DNA of 45,701 bases from Methanobacteriota archaeon (GTDB taxonomy: Archaea; Thermoplasmatota; Poseidoniia; Poseidoniales; Thalassarchaeaceae), in the NCBI GenBank assembly GCA_002718995.2, contig PBGL02000025.1:1-45701 (forward strand). The letters run 5' to 3'. A program made the position numbers and the translations under genes. This document shows positions 7,128 to 15,620 of the stretch, piece after piece. Numbering within the stretch: position 1 is the first letter of the stretch; each line of letters opens with the position of its first letter. Below the pieces are notes generated by a model. That model was not told where the DNA came from and ran no database searches. It saw only the letters and a list, made by a program, of their open reading frames with translations.

Positions 7128-9773
7128 TCAGAACCACCTCCTCTTCCTTTCGACTAGGGCGATTCCGATGGCAGAAGCGCCCAGTAGGAGCAGAATGGCC
7201 GTGAGTGCCATGGGCAAGATGCCGGAGGGCCCTTCGGAGTCCTCTGCTGAATCTCCCGCCGTGCTTGCATCGACGCTGACATGGTTCTGGCCATCCAATA
7301 CCCAGACCACCTCGTTCCCATCGATTACGGTTGTTACGACGTAATACAGCGTAGAGGCGACCGGGGCCTGCTCGCTCCATGTTTTCATCGAAGTGGTACC
7401 CTCCGGATTCATCTGAACGGGGATTAGTTCTCCCCAGCCAGGTACCTCATCCATCGAGGTAAGTCCGACGACAGTGGTTATTGGGCTGGTGGATCTGTAT
7501 ATCCTGTACTCCTCGGAAGCCTCGTCCGTCCACGAAAGTGTCACCGTTGTCCCGGAGACCGTGGCCTCTAGGGACTCCACTGTAATGACGTCGCCATATG
7601 TTATCTGATTCGAAATCGTATCGGACATGCCCATGTCATCAATTACGGTGAGTGACACGGAATGTACTCCCGACGGAAGGAGTACATCGACCGTGATCCC
7701 GGTTAGGCCAACGCCGTTGATTATCCAGATGTAGGAGGAAATACCCCCATCCGGATCATTCGAGGAGGATGCGTCGAAGGTCGCCATGGAACCCGGGGTG
7801 GGAGGAGATGTTTGTGATGCCCAAGACGCGGTCGGTGCGACGTTCGCAATCACGACCTCGGTGAAAGAGGAAGACTCCAGTCCCCAGGGGTCGCTAGCAG
7901 TAACTTCGACGCCCCAGGTTGAGCCTGGCTCTAGACGGGACTGGTCCACAACTGACTGCCCATCAAGGTCAGGTACATGGAAGCCGTTTCTGGACCACTT
8001 GTATGTGTAGGAGATGGGTTCCCCGTCTGGATCGCTGGAGACGGCGACGGCAGTCATATCCGAAAGAGAGTCGGGGTGTTCCATCATGTTTCCAACGGGA
8101 GTATTCTCGAGGGATACTTCCGGGGCGGAGGGGGGGGCGTTGTCTATGGATCTGGAGGTCGTCTTCATGGAGGAACCCAGTGATTCACCGTCCCCTGGAA
8201 GTACTTGGACCGACCAATGTTGGTCCCGGATAGTCAGGGAAGATGGGATGGTTGTCATGTCATCGTAGTCCCTGACCCACTCACCGTCGACCCACCACCT
8301 GATTTGGCTGCCTGATTCCTGATCGCCGTCTATGTCCGTCTGCTCCCAAACTACTGACAGGTCCGTGGAAGTAGTGAGTGATCCATCCGGTAGCATCGAT
8401 ATCGATGTGACCACGGGCGGCGTATTTCCAATCAATACTGAGTCCGTCTCGAACCACTCGGACCATACCAGGCCATCGAAAACCCTGACTTGCGAGTACC
8501 AAGTTTCGCCCTTGGAAGTGAAAGAGGGGTCGACCGTTTGCTCGTCATTGAACGCGGATACTCTGACGCCATCCCTGTACCACCTGATCTCGACGTCTTC
8601 TATTATGTCCCCGTCGGAGTCGAATGATGAGTATGAGAGCTGTAGCGCATCGGAGGTCACGGCATTGCCGGGCGGGTTTACGTAGCCGTTTACAGTAGGC
8701 TGATTGTTCGAGGAGCCGATGATTATCTTCCCACTGGTCACAGTATCACCGAAGTCGGTGCCGTCGTGGGGAGTTATGGCTACCTCCCACTCGTCATCGG
8801 ACCTAATCATGATACTGGATACGGATGTCTCCCCATCCAACTCAGTTACCCTTGAGCCGTCCAAGAACCAGTGGATAGTTGTCTGCTGAGTGTCCTGGGG
8901 GTTACCATCTAGGTCATAGTATTCCCAGTCGAGAGTGAGGTCTTCTGTATCAAGGGGGGCGTCCGGTGAGACCGCAAGATTCCTAGCAATCGGAATCGTG
9001 TTTCCAATTGTTATGGGGTTAAGCGAGACCGTGTCGCCTTCGTCATCCCCATCGCTCGGAGTGACTTCTACTCTCCAGCTCTGGCCCCTTGCTATCCAAC
9101 TGTTGGGTACATCGGTTTGGTCGTCTATTTGTGAGACACGGAGTCCATCTCGATACCACCTGATAGTGGTGCCCTGCTCCGAATCCCCATCTGCATCATC
9201 GTAAGTGTAGGAGACGCCCAGGCCCGTGGCTTTAGTTGGATCACTGGGGACGTAGTAAACATTGGAGGCGGTCGGGGGATTGTTGGTTGGACCCGCCTCG
9301 GAAAGGGTCCATGTCCCTGTACCCCAGGAGTCACCAGAATTCTGGCTGTTTCCATTGGCGTATAGGACCGCAAGGTCGAAGTCGACATCGCCGCTTCCAG
9401 CAGAAGGGGCTGTCCAGTCTGCAGACCATGAGCGTGAGGCGTCGCTGCTGTGAGTCAGCTCGCCGCTCACCAACTGGACGTCTGTTCCGAGATTCGACCA
9501 GCCGCCGGCACTCGCAAGCAGGTTGAAGCCACCGTCCCCGGAGACGTGGGGGCCTCCGTCCCATACCAGCGAGTATGTGGAGCCGGGAGTATACCCTCCG
9601 GCCCCCCATGGTAAGCCACTGAGGGAGGGGGATATCGGGGAAGAGTTAGAATGACAGCTGCATCCGCTGGATGAGCTACCGATTTTCCCGTTTGAATTAG
9701 CGAAAACCACCTGAGAAGTTGAGGAAAGCAGGAAAATCAGAACAAGGCCGACTGTGAAGCCACGTCTCGTCAT
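7128..9773 (-). CDS. Large surface protein with N-terminal CxCH motif, Ig-like/PKD repeats and C-terminal anchor
   Basis: 881 residues from ATG 9773, giving an ideal signal peptide (MTRRGFTVGLVLIFLLSSTS) with a TATA box 27 bases upstream; a frame extension to 9839 adds only a His/Pro-rich stretch. Mature residues start with SSGCSCHSNS, a Cys-x-Cys-His motif, in a Reeler-like domain. About five tandem repeats of roughly 100 residues follow, each with D-x-DGD, then IRWYRDG (or WWVDG), then W-x-V-x-V-x-P-x-DG. Next come a PKD domain (NDPDGGISSYIWIING) and an FN3-like domain. A hydrophobic helix with a basic end (ALVERKRRWF) anchors it. Likely adhesion or redox/metal capture at the surface; exact role unknown. 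Confidence 0.8.
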   Translation of the reverse strand: MTRRGFTVGLVLIFLLSSTSQVVFANSNGKIGSSSSGCSCHSNSSPISPSLSGLPWGAGGYTPGSTYSLVWDGGPHVSGDGGFNLLASAGGWSNLGTDVQLVSGELTHSSDASRSWSADWTAPSAGSGDVDFDLAVLYANGNSQNSGDSWGTGTWTLSEAGPTNNPPTASNVYYVPSDPTKATGLGVSYTYDDADGDSEQGTTIRWYRDGLRVSQIDDQTDVPNSWIARGQSWRVEVTPSDGDDEGDTVSLNPITIGNTIPIARNLAVSPDAPLDTEDLTLDWEYYDLDGNPQDTQQTTIHWFLDGSRVTELDGETSVSSIMIRSDDEWEVAITPHDGTDFGDTVTSGKIIIGSSNNQPTVNGYVNPPGNAVTSDALQLSYSSFDSDGDIIEDVEIRWYRDGVRVSAFNDEQTVDPSFTSKGETWYSQVRVFDGLVWSEWFETDSVLIGNTPPVVTSISMLPDGSLTTSTDLSVVWEQTDIDGDQESGSQIRWWVDGEWVRDYDDMTTIPSSLTIRDQHWSVQVLPGDGESLGSSMKTTSRSIDNAPPSAPEVSLENTPVGNMMEHPDSLSDMTAVAVSSDPDGEPISYTYKWSRNGFHVPDLDGQSVVDQSRLEPGSTWGVEVTASDPWGLESSSFTEVVIANVAPTASWASQTSPPTPGSMATFDASSSNDPDGGISSYIWIINGVGLTGITVDVLLPSGVHSVSLTVIDDMGMSDTISNQITYGDVITVESLEATVSGTTVTLSWTDEASEEYRIYRSTSPITTVVGLTSMDEVPGWGELIPVQMNPEGTTSMKTWSEQAPVASTLYYVVTTVIDGNEVVWVLDGQNHVSVDASTAGDSAEDSEGPSGILPMALTAILLLLGASAIGIALVERKRRWF

Positions 9774-9795
9774 AACTCGCGATGGGGGAGGCGAC

Positions 9796-9804
9796 TGAAT
9801 ATGT
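9796..9804 (-). promoter_or_regulatory. TATA box of the Cys/His surface operon
   Basis: The minus-strand ACATATTCA is centred 27 bases before ATG 9773. This supports that start over the upstream one and predicts a leaderless three-gene transcript (9773 down to 5379). Confidence 0.45.
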
Positions 9805-9867
9805 TGCTGATGGTGGTGGCTTCCATTCTTCCGTTGCATTCATGGATTGAACACTAGTGGGCGGTGC

Positions 9868-11931
9868 ATGCGCCCCATAGAGAAAGTGGCAGTAATCGGT
9901 GCGGGAAACATGGGCTCTGGAATTGCACAGAAGAGTGCACAAGAGGATTTCGAGGTCCAGATGGTGGACCGTGAGGAGAAGTGGGTCAAGAGGGGGCAAG
10001 AGATCGTCTCGGAATTCCTCTCTGAGGCTGTGGAGCGCAGGATATTCAAGCCAGAGAAGGTTGAGGGAATCAAGAGCAGGATTACAGGCGTCGTTGGAAC
10101 GGAGAACGTGGACCCAGGGACGGACTTAGTCATCGAAGCGGTTTTCGAGGACTTCGACATCAAAACAGAGGTTTTCGCCAAGCTGGATGAAGTCTGCGAT
10201 AGCCACACGGTTCTGGCGAGTAACACTTCATCTCTCTCAGTGAACGAACTGGCTCTGGCCACTGGACGTCCTGACCGGTTTGTTGGTCTGCACTTCTTCT
10301 ACCATCCAGCAAAGAACAGACTGATTGAGATCATTCCTGCTGAGACTACATCTTCCGATTCACTGAGAGCGGTAGAGCAGTACTGCAAGACTATGGGGAA
10401 AGTTGTGATTGTCTGTAAGGACAGGCCGGGATTCGTCGTTAATCGGTTCTTCGTCCCCTGGCTCAACGAGGCCTGCCTGCTTCTGGAGGAGGGGGTGGGG
10501 ACAACTGCTCAGATTGATGCTGTTGCGCGGTCGTCATTCAGAATAGGCATGGGTCCTTTCGCACTCATGAATCTCACCGGGCCACCGATTGCACTCCACT
10601 CCACTGACTACCTTTCCGAGCAACTTGGAGTGGAGAGGTTCAGAGGGGCTGCGAATCTTCGTTCATTGGTTGAATCGGGTGAGATGTGGGAGATGAGTGA
10701 AGTGGAGGAATGCGATGACGCTTCCTCCGCGATAATCCGCGAGCGACTAATGGGTCAGGTTTTCTCGGTTGCAGCACAGATTGTCGAGGAGGGCATATGC
10801 TCGATGGAGGATGTTGACAGGGGTGCTAAGGTAGGCCTTAGATGGGCTATTGGCCCATTTGAGATTGCAAATAGGATTGGAATAGAGGAAGCTATTGGAA
10901 TGGCATCTACTTATTCTGAGCTTGCTGATTTAGAGTTGCCAATATGGTTCAAGCAGCAGGGCCATGCGTTCGAGTTCTCGTATGTCGATGTAGACGTGTC
11001 AGAAGGAATAGCGACGGTTCGGATGAATAGGCCGGAAGCAATGAATGCGCTGAACGTTACATTGGTCAACCAACTGGGGGAGTGTCTGGACAAGCTGAAT
11101 TCGAGGGAGGATGTTTCCACGATAGTTCTGGAGGGGGCCGGTAAGGCGTTCGTTGCTGGTGCTGATGTGAAGTTCTTTGTAGACAAGTTGAGAGCAGACT
11201 CTTTCAAGGAGATTTATGACTTCACGGCAAAGGGTCATGAAGTACTTGACAAGCTCGAGCGGAGTGAGAAGACCACTATCGCCCTGACCACGGGGCTCGC
11301 ACTTGGAGGGGGCCTTGAGTTGGCCCTAGCCTGCGATTACAGGATAGGGACCAGGAGGACCCAGTTCCGTTTTCCTGAGACGAGCATTGGGATTTACCCA
11401 GGGCTTGGTGGGACTCAGAGAACGACTAGGATTTGCGGCATAGAGTGCGCTAGGTATTCGGTTCTAGCTGGTAATTTCATCGATGCCGTGACTGCTGGGG
11501 CGCTAGGTCTGGTAACTCATCTAGTCGATCCGACCGAGGTAGATTCTACTATTGTGTCACTCGCAGGAGAAAAGCCGGATAACAAATATCCGGGGATGGC
11601 TTCTGATGAGTCTAATCCTGTCGTTGCCTTTGCTTCCTCATTCTACTCTGATCAAAATATGGATTCGATATCTTCTGGGGTCTGCCCTGATGGCTTTGAC
11701 GCCAGTGACAAGTCCGTAGGGATGCAGCTCAAGCTCCTTTCACGCGGAGCCCCAGTAGCTGTTCGCATGGCGAGCTCGCTTCTCGATGAAGCGATCCGGA
11801 CGGGAGATGACCTAGATGCGGGGCTGTCAAGAGAGTTACAGAATCTGGAGTCCATTTTTGGGACGTCTGATGCTCTTGAGGGGCTATCGGCCCTGATAGA
11901 GGGGCGTAGGCCAGACTACGTAGGCGAGTAA
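9868..11931 (+). CDS. 3-hydroxyacyl-CoA dehydrogenase / enoyl-CoA hydratase fusion
   Basis: About 687 residues. The N-terminal half is a 3-hydroxyacyl-CoA dehydrogenase: NAD-binding VAVIGAGNMGSGIAQ, the catalytic His in FVGLHFFYHPAKNRLIEI, and RPGFVVNRFF, followed by a duplicated C-terminal helical domain. The C-terminal third is an enoyl-CoA hydratase: MNRPEAMNALN, the oxyanion GKAFVAGADVKFF and GGLELALACDYRIGTRR with FPETSIGIYPGLGGTQR. Dehydrogenase-first order is the archaeal arrangement, opposite to bacterial FadB. It performs two steps of fatty-acid beta-oxidation or crotonyl-CoA/3-hydroxybutyryl-CoA interconversion. ATG 9868 starts directly before the Rossmann fold; an in-frame TTG at 9847 is less likely. 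Confidence 0.92.
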   Translation: MRPIEKVAVIGAGNMGSGIAQKSAQEDFEVQMVDREEKWVKRGQEIVSEFLSEAVERRIFKPEKVEGIKSRITGVVGTENVDPGTDLVIEAVFEDFDIKTEVFAKLDEVCDSHTVLASNTSSLSVNELALATGRPDRFVGLHFFYHPAKNRLIEIIPAETTSSDSLRAVEQYCKTMGKVVIVCKDRPGFVVNRFFVPWLNEACLLLEEGVGTTAQIDAVARSSFRIGMGPFALMNLTGPPIALHSTDYLSEQLGVERFRGAANLRSLVESGEMWEMSEVEECDDASSAIIRERLMGQVFSVAAQIVEEGICSMEDVDRGAKVGLRWAIGPFEIANRIGIEEAIGMASTYSELADLELPIWFKQQGHAFEFSYVDVDVSEGIATVRMNRPEAMNALNVTLVNQLGECLDKLNSREDVSTIVLEGAGKAFVAGADVKFFVDKLRADSFKEIYDFTAKGHEVLDKLERSEKTTIALTTGLALGGGLELALACDYRIGTRRTQFRFPETSIGIYPGLGGTQRTTRICGIECARYSVLAGNFIDAVTAGALGLVTHLVDPTEVDSTIVSLAGEKPDNKYPGMASDESNPVVAFASSFYSDQNMDSISSGVCPDGFDASDKSVGMQLKLLSRGAPVAVRMASSLLDEAIRTGDDLDAGLSRELQNLESIFGTSDALEGLSALIEGRRPDYVGE

Positions 11932-11940
11932 TCCTCTTAC

Positions 11941-12102
11941 TCACATTCCCCTTAATGGGGACTGCGACCACGCGGGTGCCCTGTAATTTGCGATCAACGC
12001 GTAGATGTAATCTCTAATCCTAACTCTAGAGATCTTTACTTTCATCGGCATCTCGCTGCTATCAATTGTCTCGTCTATCCAGTTCTTCAGAAATTTATCC
12101 AT
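11941..12102 (-). CDS. Small basic protein (53 aa), unknown function
   Basis: A short frame from ATG 12102 to a TGA at 11941, preceded by a strong Shine-Dalgarno (GAGGAGGAAACCGA then ATG). The product starts MDKFLKNWIDETIDSSEMP and continues as a basic strand or helix region (KVKISRVRIRDYIYALIANY), ending APAWSQSPLRGM. There is no membrane helix. Convergent with the beta-oxidation fusion and divergent from the HxlR regulator. No family recognised; the ribosome site and normal codon pattern make it credible. Confidence 0.45.
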   Translation of the reverse strand: MDKFLKNWIDETIDSSEMPMKVKISRVRIRDYIYALIANYRAPAWSQSPLRGM

Positions 12103-12234
12103 TCGGTTTCCTCCTCATACTTAGTGCAGTATTCACACCAATCCACCAAGACAGCATATATGATTGGATAGGTTATGGTGATTACACGTAGGTGCATTTT
12201 ATACACTAGATACCTTGTGGCCAATCTGTTTCAC

Positions 12235-12693
12235 ATGACCTCGTACCCTACGCTACAATTGACTAAGACTGACGTGAACAAAGTACAGCGCTCGATTGAC
12301 GATGTTATGGTCGAAGGGAGCGATATCAGGAGAATTTTCGGGAAATACAATGACGAGGTGTTTGATGTCGGCTGGGAGGTCGATGCTGCTGTGGATGCGT
12401 TTTCTGTATTCAGCTCAAGATGGACCACGGAGATCCTAGCAACTCTGTACATTGCGGGTGACAGGAGATTCAATGAGATGAGGGGTTTACTCAGGGGTAT
12501 CAGCAGCAGGACTCTGTCGGATAAGCTGACGACTTGCGTAGAGCATGGCCTCGTCCAGAGGGTTGTCGAGGAGGGCCCGCCTGTCAGGGTGAAGTATAGC
12601 CTCACGGAGCATGGTAGGATGGCAGGTAGATTGCTTGGACCGCTGGTAGCCTACATGAAGATACATCAGGGCCGAATCATCGGGCCTAAGTGA
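12235..12693 (+). CDS. HxlR-family winged-helix transcriptional regulator
   Basis: Residues from about 60 match the HxlR domain closely: FSSRWTTEILATLYIAGDRRFNEM, then GISSRTLSDKLTTCVEHGLVQR as the recognition helix, and the wing GPPVRVKYSLTEHGR. A helical N-terminal extension of about 55 residues precedes it. ATG 12235 is chosen because a TATA-like TTTTATACAC at 12197-12206 would otherwise lie inside the gene; an in-frame ATG at 12175 would add 20 residues. HxlR proteins bind DNA as dimers and often answer to electrophiles or redox stress. It is the first of three consecutive DNA-binding-protein genes. Confidence 0.85.
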   Translation: MTSYPTLQLTKTDVNKVQRSIDDVMVEGSDIRRIFGKYNDEVFDVGWEVDAAVDAFSVFSSRWTTEILATLYIAGDRRFNEMRGLLRGISSRTLSDKLTTCVEHGLVQRVVEEGPPVRVKYSLTEHGRMAGRLLGPLVAYMKIHQGRIIGPK

Positions 12694-12736
12694 TGCGTTT
12701 GTATAACGAGCATTTAGTGAGCTTTTAGACGCATCA
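12691..12736. promoter_or_regulatory. Inverted repeat, candidate operator before wHTH gene
   Basis: TGATGCGT at 12691-12698 and ACGCATCA at 12729-12736 form a perfect 8-base inverted repeat with a 30-base spacer. The left arm includes the HxlR stop codon; the right arm overlaps a TATA-like TCATTAAAAC about 28 bases before ATG 12767. Operator for one of the neighbouring regulators, or an HxlR transcript end. Confidence 0.35.
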
Positions 12737-12766
12737 TTAAAACCCCCTAGGTAGACCAACAACAGT

Positions 12767-13417
12767 ATGGCTCTGATTGAGCAGTGGAGAAAATCCCATC
12801 CTTGGTTCGTTGATTCCATTGGCGCAATGGCTGGTGCAGTTCTAGGACTGGGTGCCATTTCGCCATTCTTTGTGCCAGCCGCGCAAGGAACTCTAATCGC
12901 ACCTAGGGAGAGGGATTGGGAGCATCCCCTCAGGAGGAGCATTCTCAATACACTCGAGAGGTCGCCTGGAATTCACTTCAGAGAGTTGCAGAGGAGTCTC
13001 GAGGCCGCCAATGGGACTCTTCGGCATCACCTGAACATCCTTTCAAGGGAGGGTTCAGTTACAGTGGTCCCTGTTAATGGTAGGACTTGCTACTACGCGG
13101 GAGCGCCCGCTCGGATAGAGATACTGGAAGGTACTGGTGTGGAGGATGAGAGGAGGGCAGCAGCCATGATGCCTGTTGGACTATCAGAGGTTCAGAGGGT
13201 GGTAGTTGCTAGACTTACCAAGGAGGATATACCCAGATCTCAGGCACAACTGGCTCGGGATCTTGGAAGATCGAGGGCATCAGTCCATTCTGCGATCTCT
13301 GTACTCCGAGACAGGGGGATTCTCAATCAAAGTGGACTATCACTGGCACCTCACCTGAGGGGATTGAGTGGATCGAGTGTTGACTACCCTTGGTTGGACA
13401 TCAGAGTCGAGTGCTAG
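12767..13417 (+). CDS. Membrane-tethered double winged-helix regulator
   Basis: 216 residues. Residues about 14-40 form one hydrophobic segment (VDSIGAMAGAVLGLGAISPFFVP). Two winged-helix domains follow: the first (about 52-110) with RRSILNTLERSPGIHFRELQR and TLRHHLNILSREG, the second (about 135-195) with AQLARDLGRSRASVHSAISVL and a short wing. This tandem arrangement is common in uncharacterised archaeal regulators. The helix suggests the protein is membrane-tethered, so it may sense something at the envelope. Start ATG 12767; a TATA-like sequence sits about 28 bases upstream. Target genes are unknown. Confidence 0.75.
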   Translation: MALIEQWRKSHPWFVDSIGAMAGAVLGLGAISPFFVPAAQGTLIAPRERDWEHPLRRSILNTLERSPGIHFRELQRSLEAANGTLRHHLNILSREGSVTVVPVNGRTCYYAGAPARIEILEGTGVEDERRAAAMMPVGLSEVQRVVVARLTKEDIPRSQAQLARDLGRSRASVHSAISVLRDRGILNQSGLSLAPHLRGLSGSSVDYPWLDIRVEC

Positions 13418-13533
13418 TCGCTACTTCGAATGAGTCTCGTAATGAGGTTCAGAGGCACTCATCACGGCGAATTCTCTTGAACCCCTTCTCCCGGGGTCGG
13501 CTCGTGTTCAGAATTAGGCTGGTGGAGCTACCG

Positions 13534-14589
13534 ATGCCCACAGGAAGCAGGGACCCGGATATTCTGCTGTCTTGGCTCCTAGATTCGATGGGTCTAGTCC
13601 GAAGGAAGACTGAGTCAGGGACACTAGATGAGGGACAAGGTGCACTTCACAGACTAATGAGGGGGACGCTTCTCTCTGAGCCACTGGCTGGATGGGATGC
13701 GAAATCCCTCGGTGAGGAATCTGGTTTGTCTCAAACCGGTGTCCATCACCAATTAGTGAAGCTAAGGGAGTCTGGACTAGTCTCGGCGGAGACGGATGGT
13801 AGATGGCATGTTCACGTACTTAGGGGGGGTTCCATCACTGCTGCTGTAGAAATTATGTCTGCCGAGGCTAAAGCGATACTGAAACTTAGGATGTCTGAGT
13901 TCGAAGAGTATGTAGTTGATTCCGAAGAGAGGATGGCTATCTCGATGGAGGAAGATGCGCCTGAATTCAGGGTAACTATTTCTGAACCCCGTGCGAGTGT
14001 GGAGGGGATTGACAATTTAGGAGCGCTCGTCAATGACCTAGGCCTATCAGGAGACCGGGCTAGATCCGATGACAAGATTGCCCGAATGGTGCTTGAAGAA
14101 TTGGCGAAAGGGACCTCTGCAATCACAATTCTAGCACTTTCGGAAAAAGTAGGAGAGACTAGGTCCAGAGTAGGTAGGGCGATAGAGAGAATGAGATCCG
14201 CGGGAATCGTTGAAAGGGTTCCCATGATGGATAGGATTGCCCAGGACGTCTATCTGGGCATCATGAGGCAGCATGATGCTCGGGGAGTAGACTGGTTGAT
14301 GACAAGGGGCGGCCTTGGAAGAATCGACGAAGGCGTATCGAAGAAGTTACTGAACGGATTGAAAAAGAAGTCATTGAACATCGAGAAAGTACAATCGATA
14401 CTGGAACCTGTCCCTCTCGATGCACAGAAAGTATTGCTAAACACTCTCGGAGGGAGGATGCCGTACGGATTCAGACTTGCAGGCAAGGACGCGAGTGCAG
14501 TTTCCGAGAGGGTGATGAGGAATACGGATAGGACGCTCAGAAGGTTACGGACCGTGGCCCAGCGCCTTGATGAGGCACTAGTCAATTAG
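13534..14589 (+). CDS. Multi-HTH putative transcription regulator
   Basis: 351 residues from ATG 13534, which has a GGTGGAG Shine-Dalgarno 6 bases before it; the frame is open back to a TTG at 13390 but that stretch is low-complexity and overlaps the preceding gene. A winged helix near residues 45-95 includes WDAKSLGEESGLSQTGVHHQLVKLRESGLV. A second helix-turn-helix near 195-225 reads ITILALSEKVGETRSRVGRA. The C-terminus is helical and basic (RNTDRTLRRLRTVAQRL). No ligand domain is recognised. The end overlaps the convergent dus gene by four bases. Confidence 0.7.
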   Translation: MPTGSRDPDILLSWLLDSMGLVRRKTESGTLDEGQGALHRLMRGTLLSEPLAGWDAKSLGEESGLSQTGVHHQLVKLRESGLVSAETDGRWHVHVLRGGSITAAVEIMSAEAKAILKLRMSEFEEYVVDSEERMAISMEEDAPEFRVTISEPRASVEGIDNLGALVNDLGLSGDRARSDDKIARMVLEELAKGTSAITILALSEKVGETRSRVGRAIERMRSAGIVERVPMMDRIAQDVYLGIMRQHDARGVDWLMTRGGLGRIDEGVSKKLLNGLKKKSLNIEKVQSILEPVPLDAQKVLLNTLGGRMPYGFRLAGKDASAVSERVMRNTDRTLRRLRTVAQRLDEALVN

Positions 14590-15569
14590 GCTACTGTAGC
14601 CGTCTGAGCCAAGCCATCTAGATATCGACTAACTTCAAGCCCAAGTTCCCTGTTGTCTTGTATCGAATGTAATTTGACCCTCATTGCAGAAGCCCCGTGT
14701 AGTCCCTTTGTGAAGGAGACCGCATGCCTCTTGAGATTCTTGCTTCCTTGGTGCCCGTAGACTTCGTCACTTAGTTCCAAGTACCGGTCCCAACACCACT
14801 TTCTGCCCATCGACTTGTCTTCATGGCCCCATGGAGGTTTGGAATCTGTCCAACCTAGATCCCTCTTGATCTCATGAAAGATTGTCGGATTCCCAATCGC
14901 CCCCCTGCCGATCATAATACCAGATGCACCAGTGGACTCCAGGCAGGAGCTGGCTGAGTTTGCATCTATGACGTCCCCGTTGGCCACGACTGGGATATCG
15001 ACAGATTCTGAAATCTGACGTATTTCTTCCCAGTCTGCTATTCCGGAGTACCTCTGTCTTAGAGTCCTGCCATGAACGCATATCCTCTCAACTCCTTCCT
15101 CCTCGAGCCTCTGTGATATCTCCAAAGCGGTATTCTCCCCACTGCCAGTTCCTAGCCTCATCTTTACCGTGATGGGCACATCTGACACTTCTATACATGC
15201 TCTGACCATGGAGACAACTCTGTCTGGGTCCCTGAGTAGGGCAGCACCCGCGTCGTTTCTACATACCTTGGGTGCGGGGCACCCGAAGTTGATATCGATC
15301 ACGTCAGCCCTGTCGTGGAGCATTTCGACTGTTTTCGCCATCTCTGCTATATCTCCGCCAAAAATCTGTGGAATGAAAGGGTCTTCCCGTGGGTCTGTCT
15401 CGACCTTGAGCCAGGAGTACGTATTCCTACGTGTCAATCCTGATGCAGCAGTGAATTCTGTTACTGTGACGTCTGCGCCGCACTCCCTTGCGAGCAGTCG
15501 GTAGGCAAGGTCCGTGACGCCTGCCATGGGAGCAAGGAATAGTGGGACACGTTCGACGTTCACGTACAT
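14586..15569 (-). CDS. dus: tRNA-dihydrouridine synthase
   Basis: 327 residues, a TIM-barrel flavoenzyme reducing uridine to dihydrouridine in tRNA D-loops. Signatures: PLFLAPMAGVTDLAYR at the N-terminus, DINFGCPAPKV containing the catalytic Cys, ITVKMRLGTG, ERICVHGRTLRQRYSG, IPVVANGDV and the FMN phosphate loop GIMIGRGAIGNP. The C-terminal helical domain binds tRNA. Start ATG 15569. It follows rps2 on the same strand with a gap of about 50 bases and may be co-transcribed. Confidence 0.94.
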   Translation of the reverse strand: MYVNVERVPLFLAPMAGVTDLAYRLLARECGADVTVTEFTAASGLTRRNTYSWLKVETDPREDPFIPQIFGGDIAEMAKTVEMLHDRADVIDINFGCPAPKVCRNDAGAALLRDPDRVVSMVRACIEVSDVPITVKMRLGTGSGENTALEISQRLEEEGVERICVHGRTLRQRYSGIADWEEIRQISESVDIPVVANGDVIDANSASSCLESTGASGIMIGRGAIGNPTIFHEIKRDLGWTDSKPPWGHEDKSMGRKWCWDRYLELSDEVYGHQGSKNLKRHAVSFTKGLHGASAMRVKLHSIQDNRELGLEVSRYLDGLAQTATVA

Positions 15570-15620
15570 CGGCAGTAACTCCTAGTTATCACAATACACC
15601 CAATGAAGGCGGATAATGCC

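Noticed and set aside
5972-9773. Calling the Cys/His motifs canonical c-type heme sites
   Set aside because: They are C-x3-CH and C-x-CH, not CxxCH; kept as unusual motifs rather than cytochromes.
9774-9839. N-terminal 22-codon extension of the large surface protein
   Set aside because: It would hide the signal peptide and covers the TATA box for the ATG at 9773.
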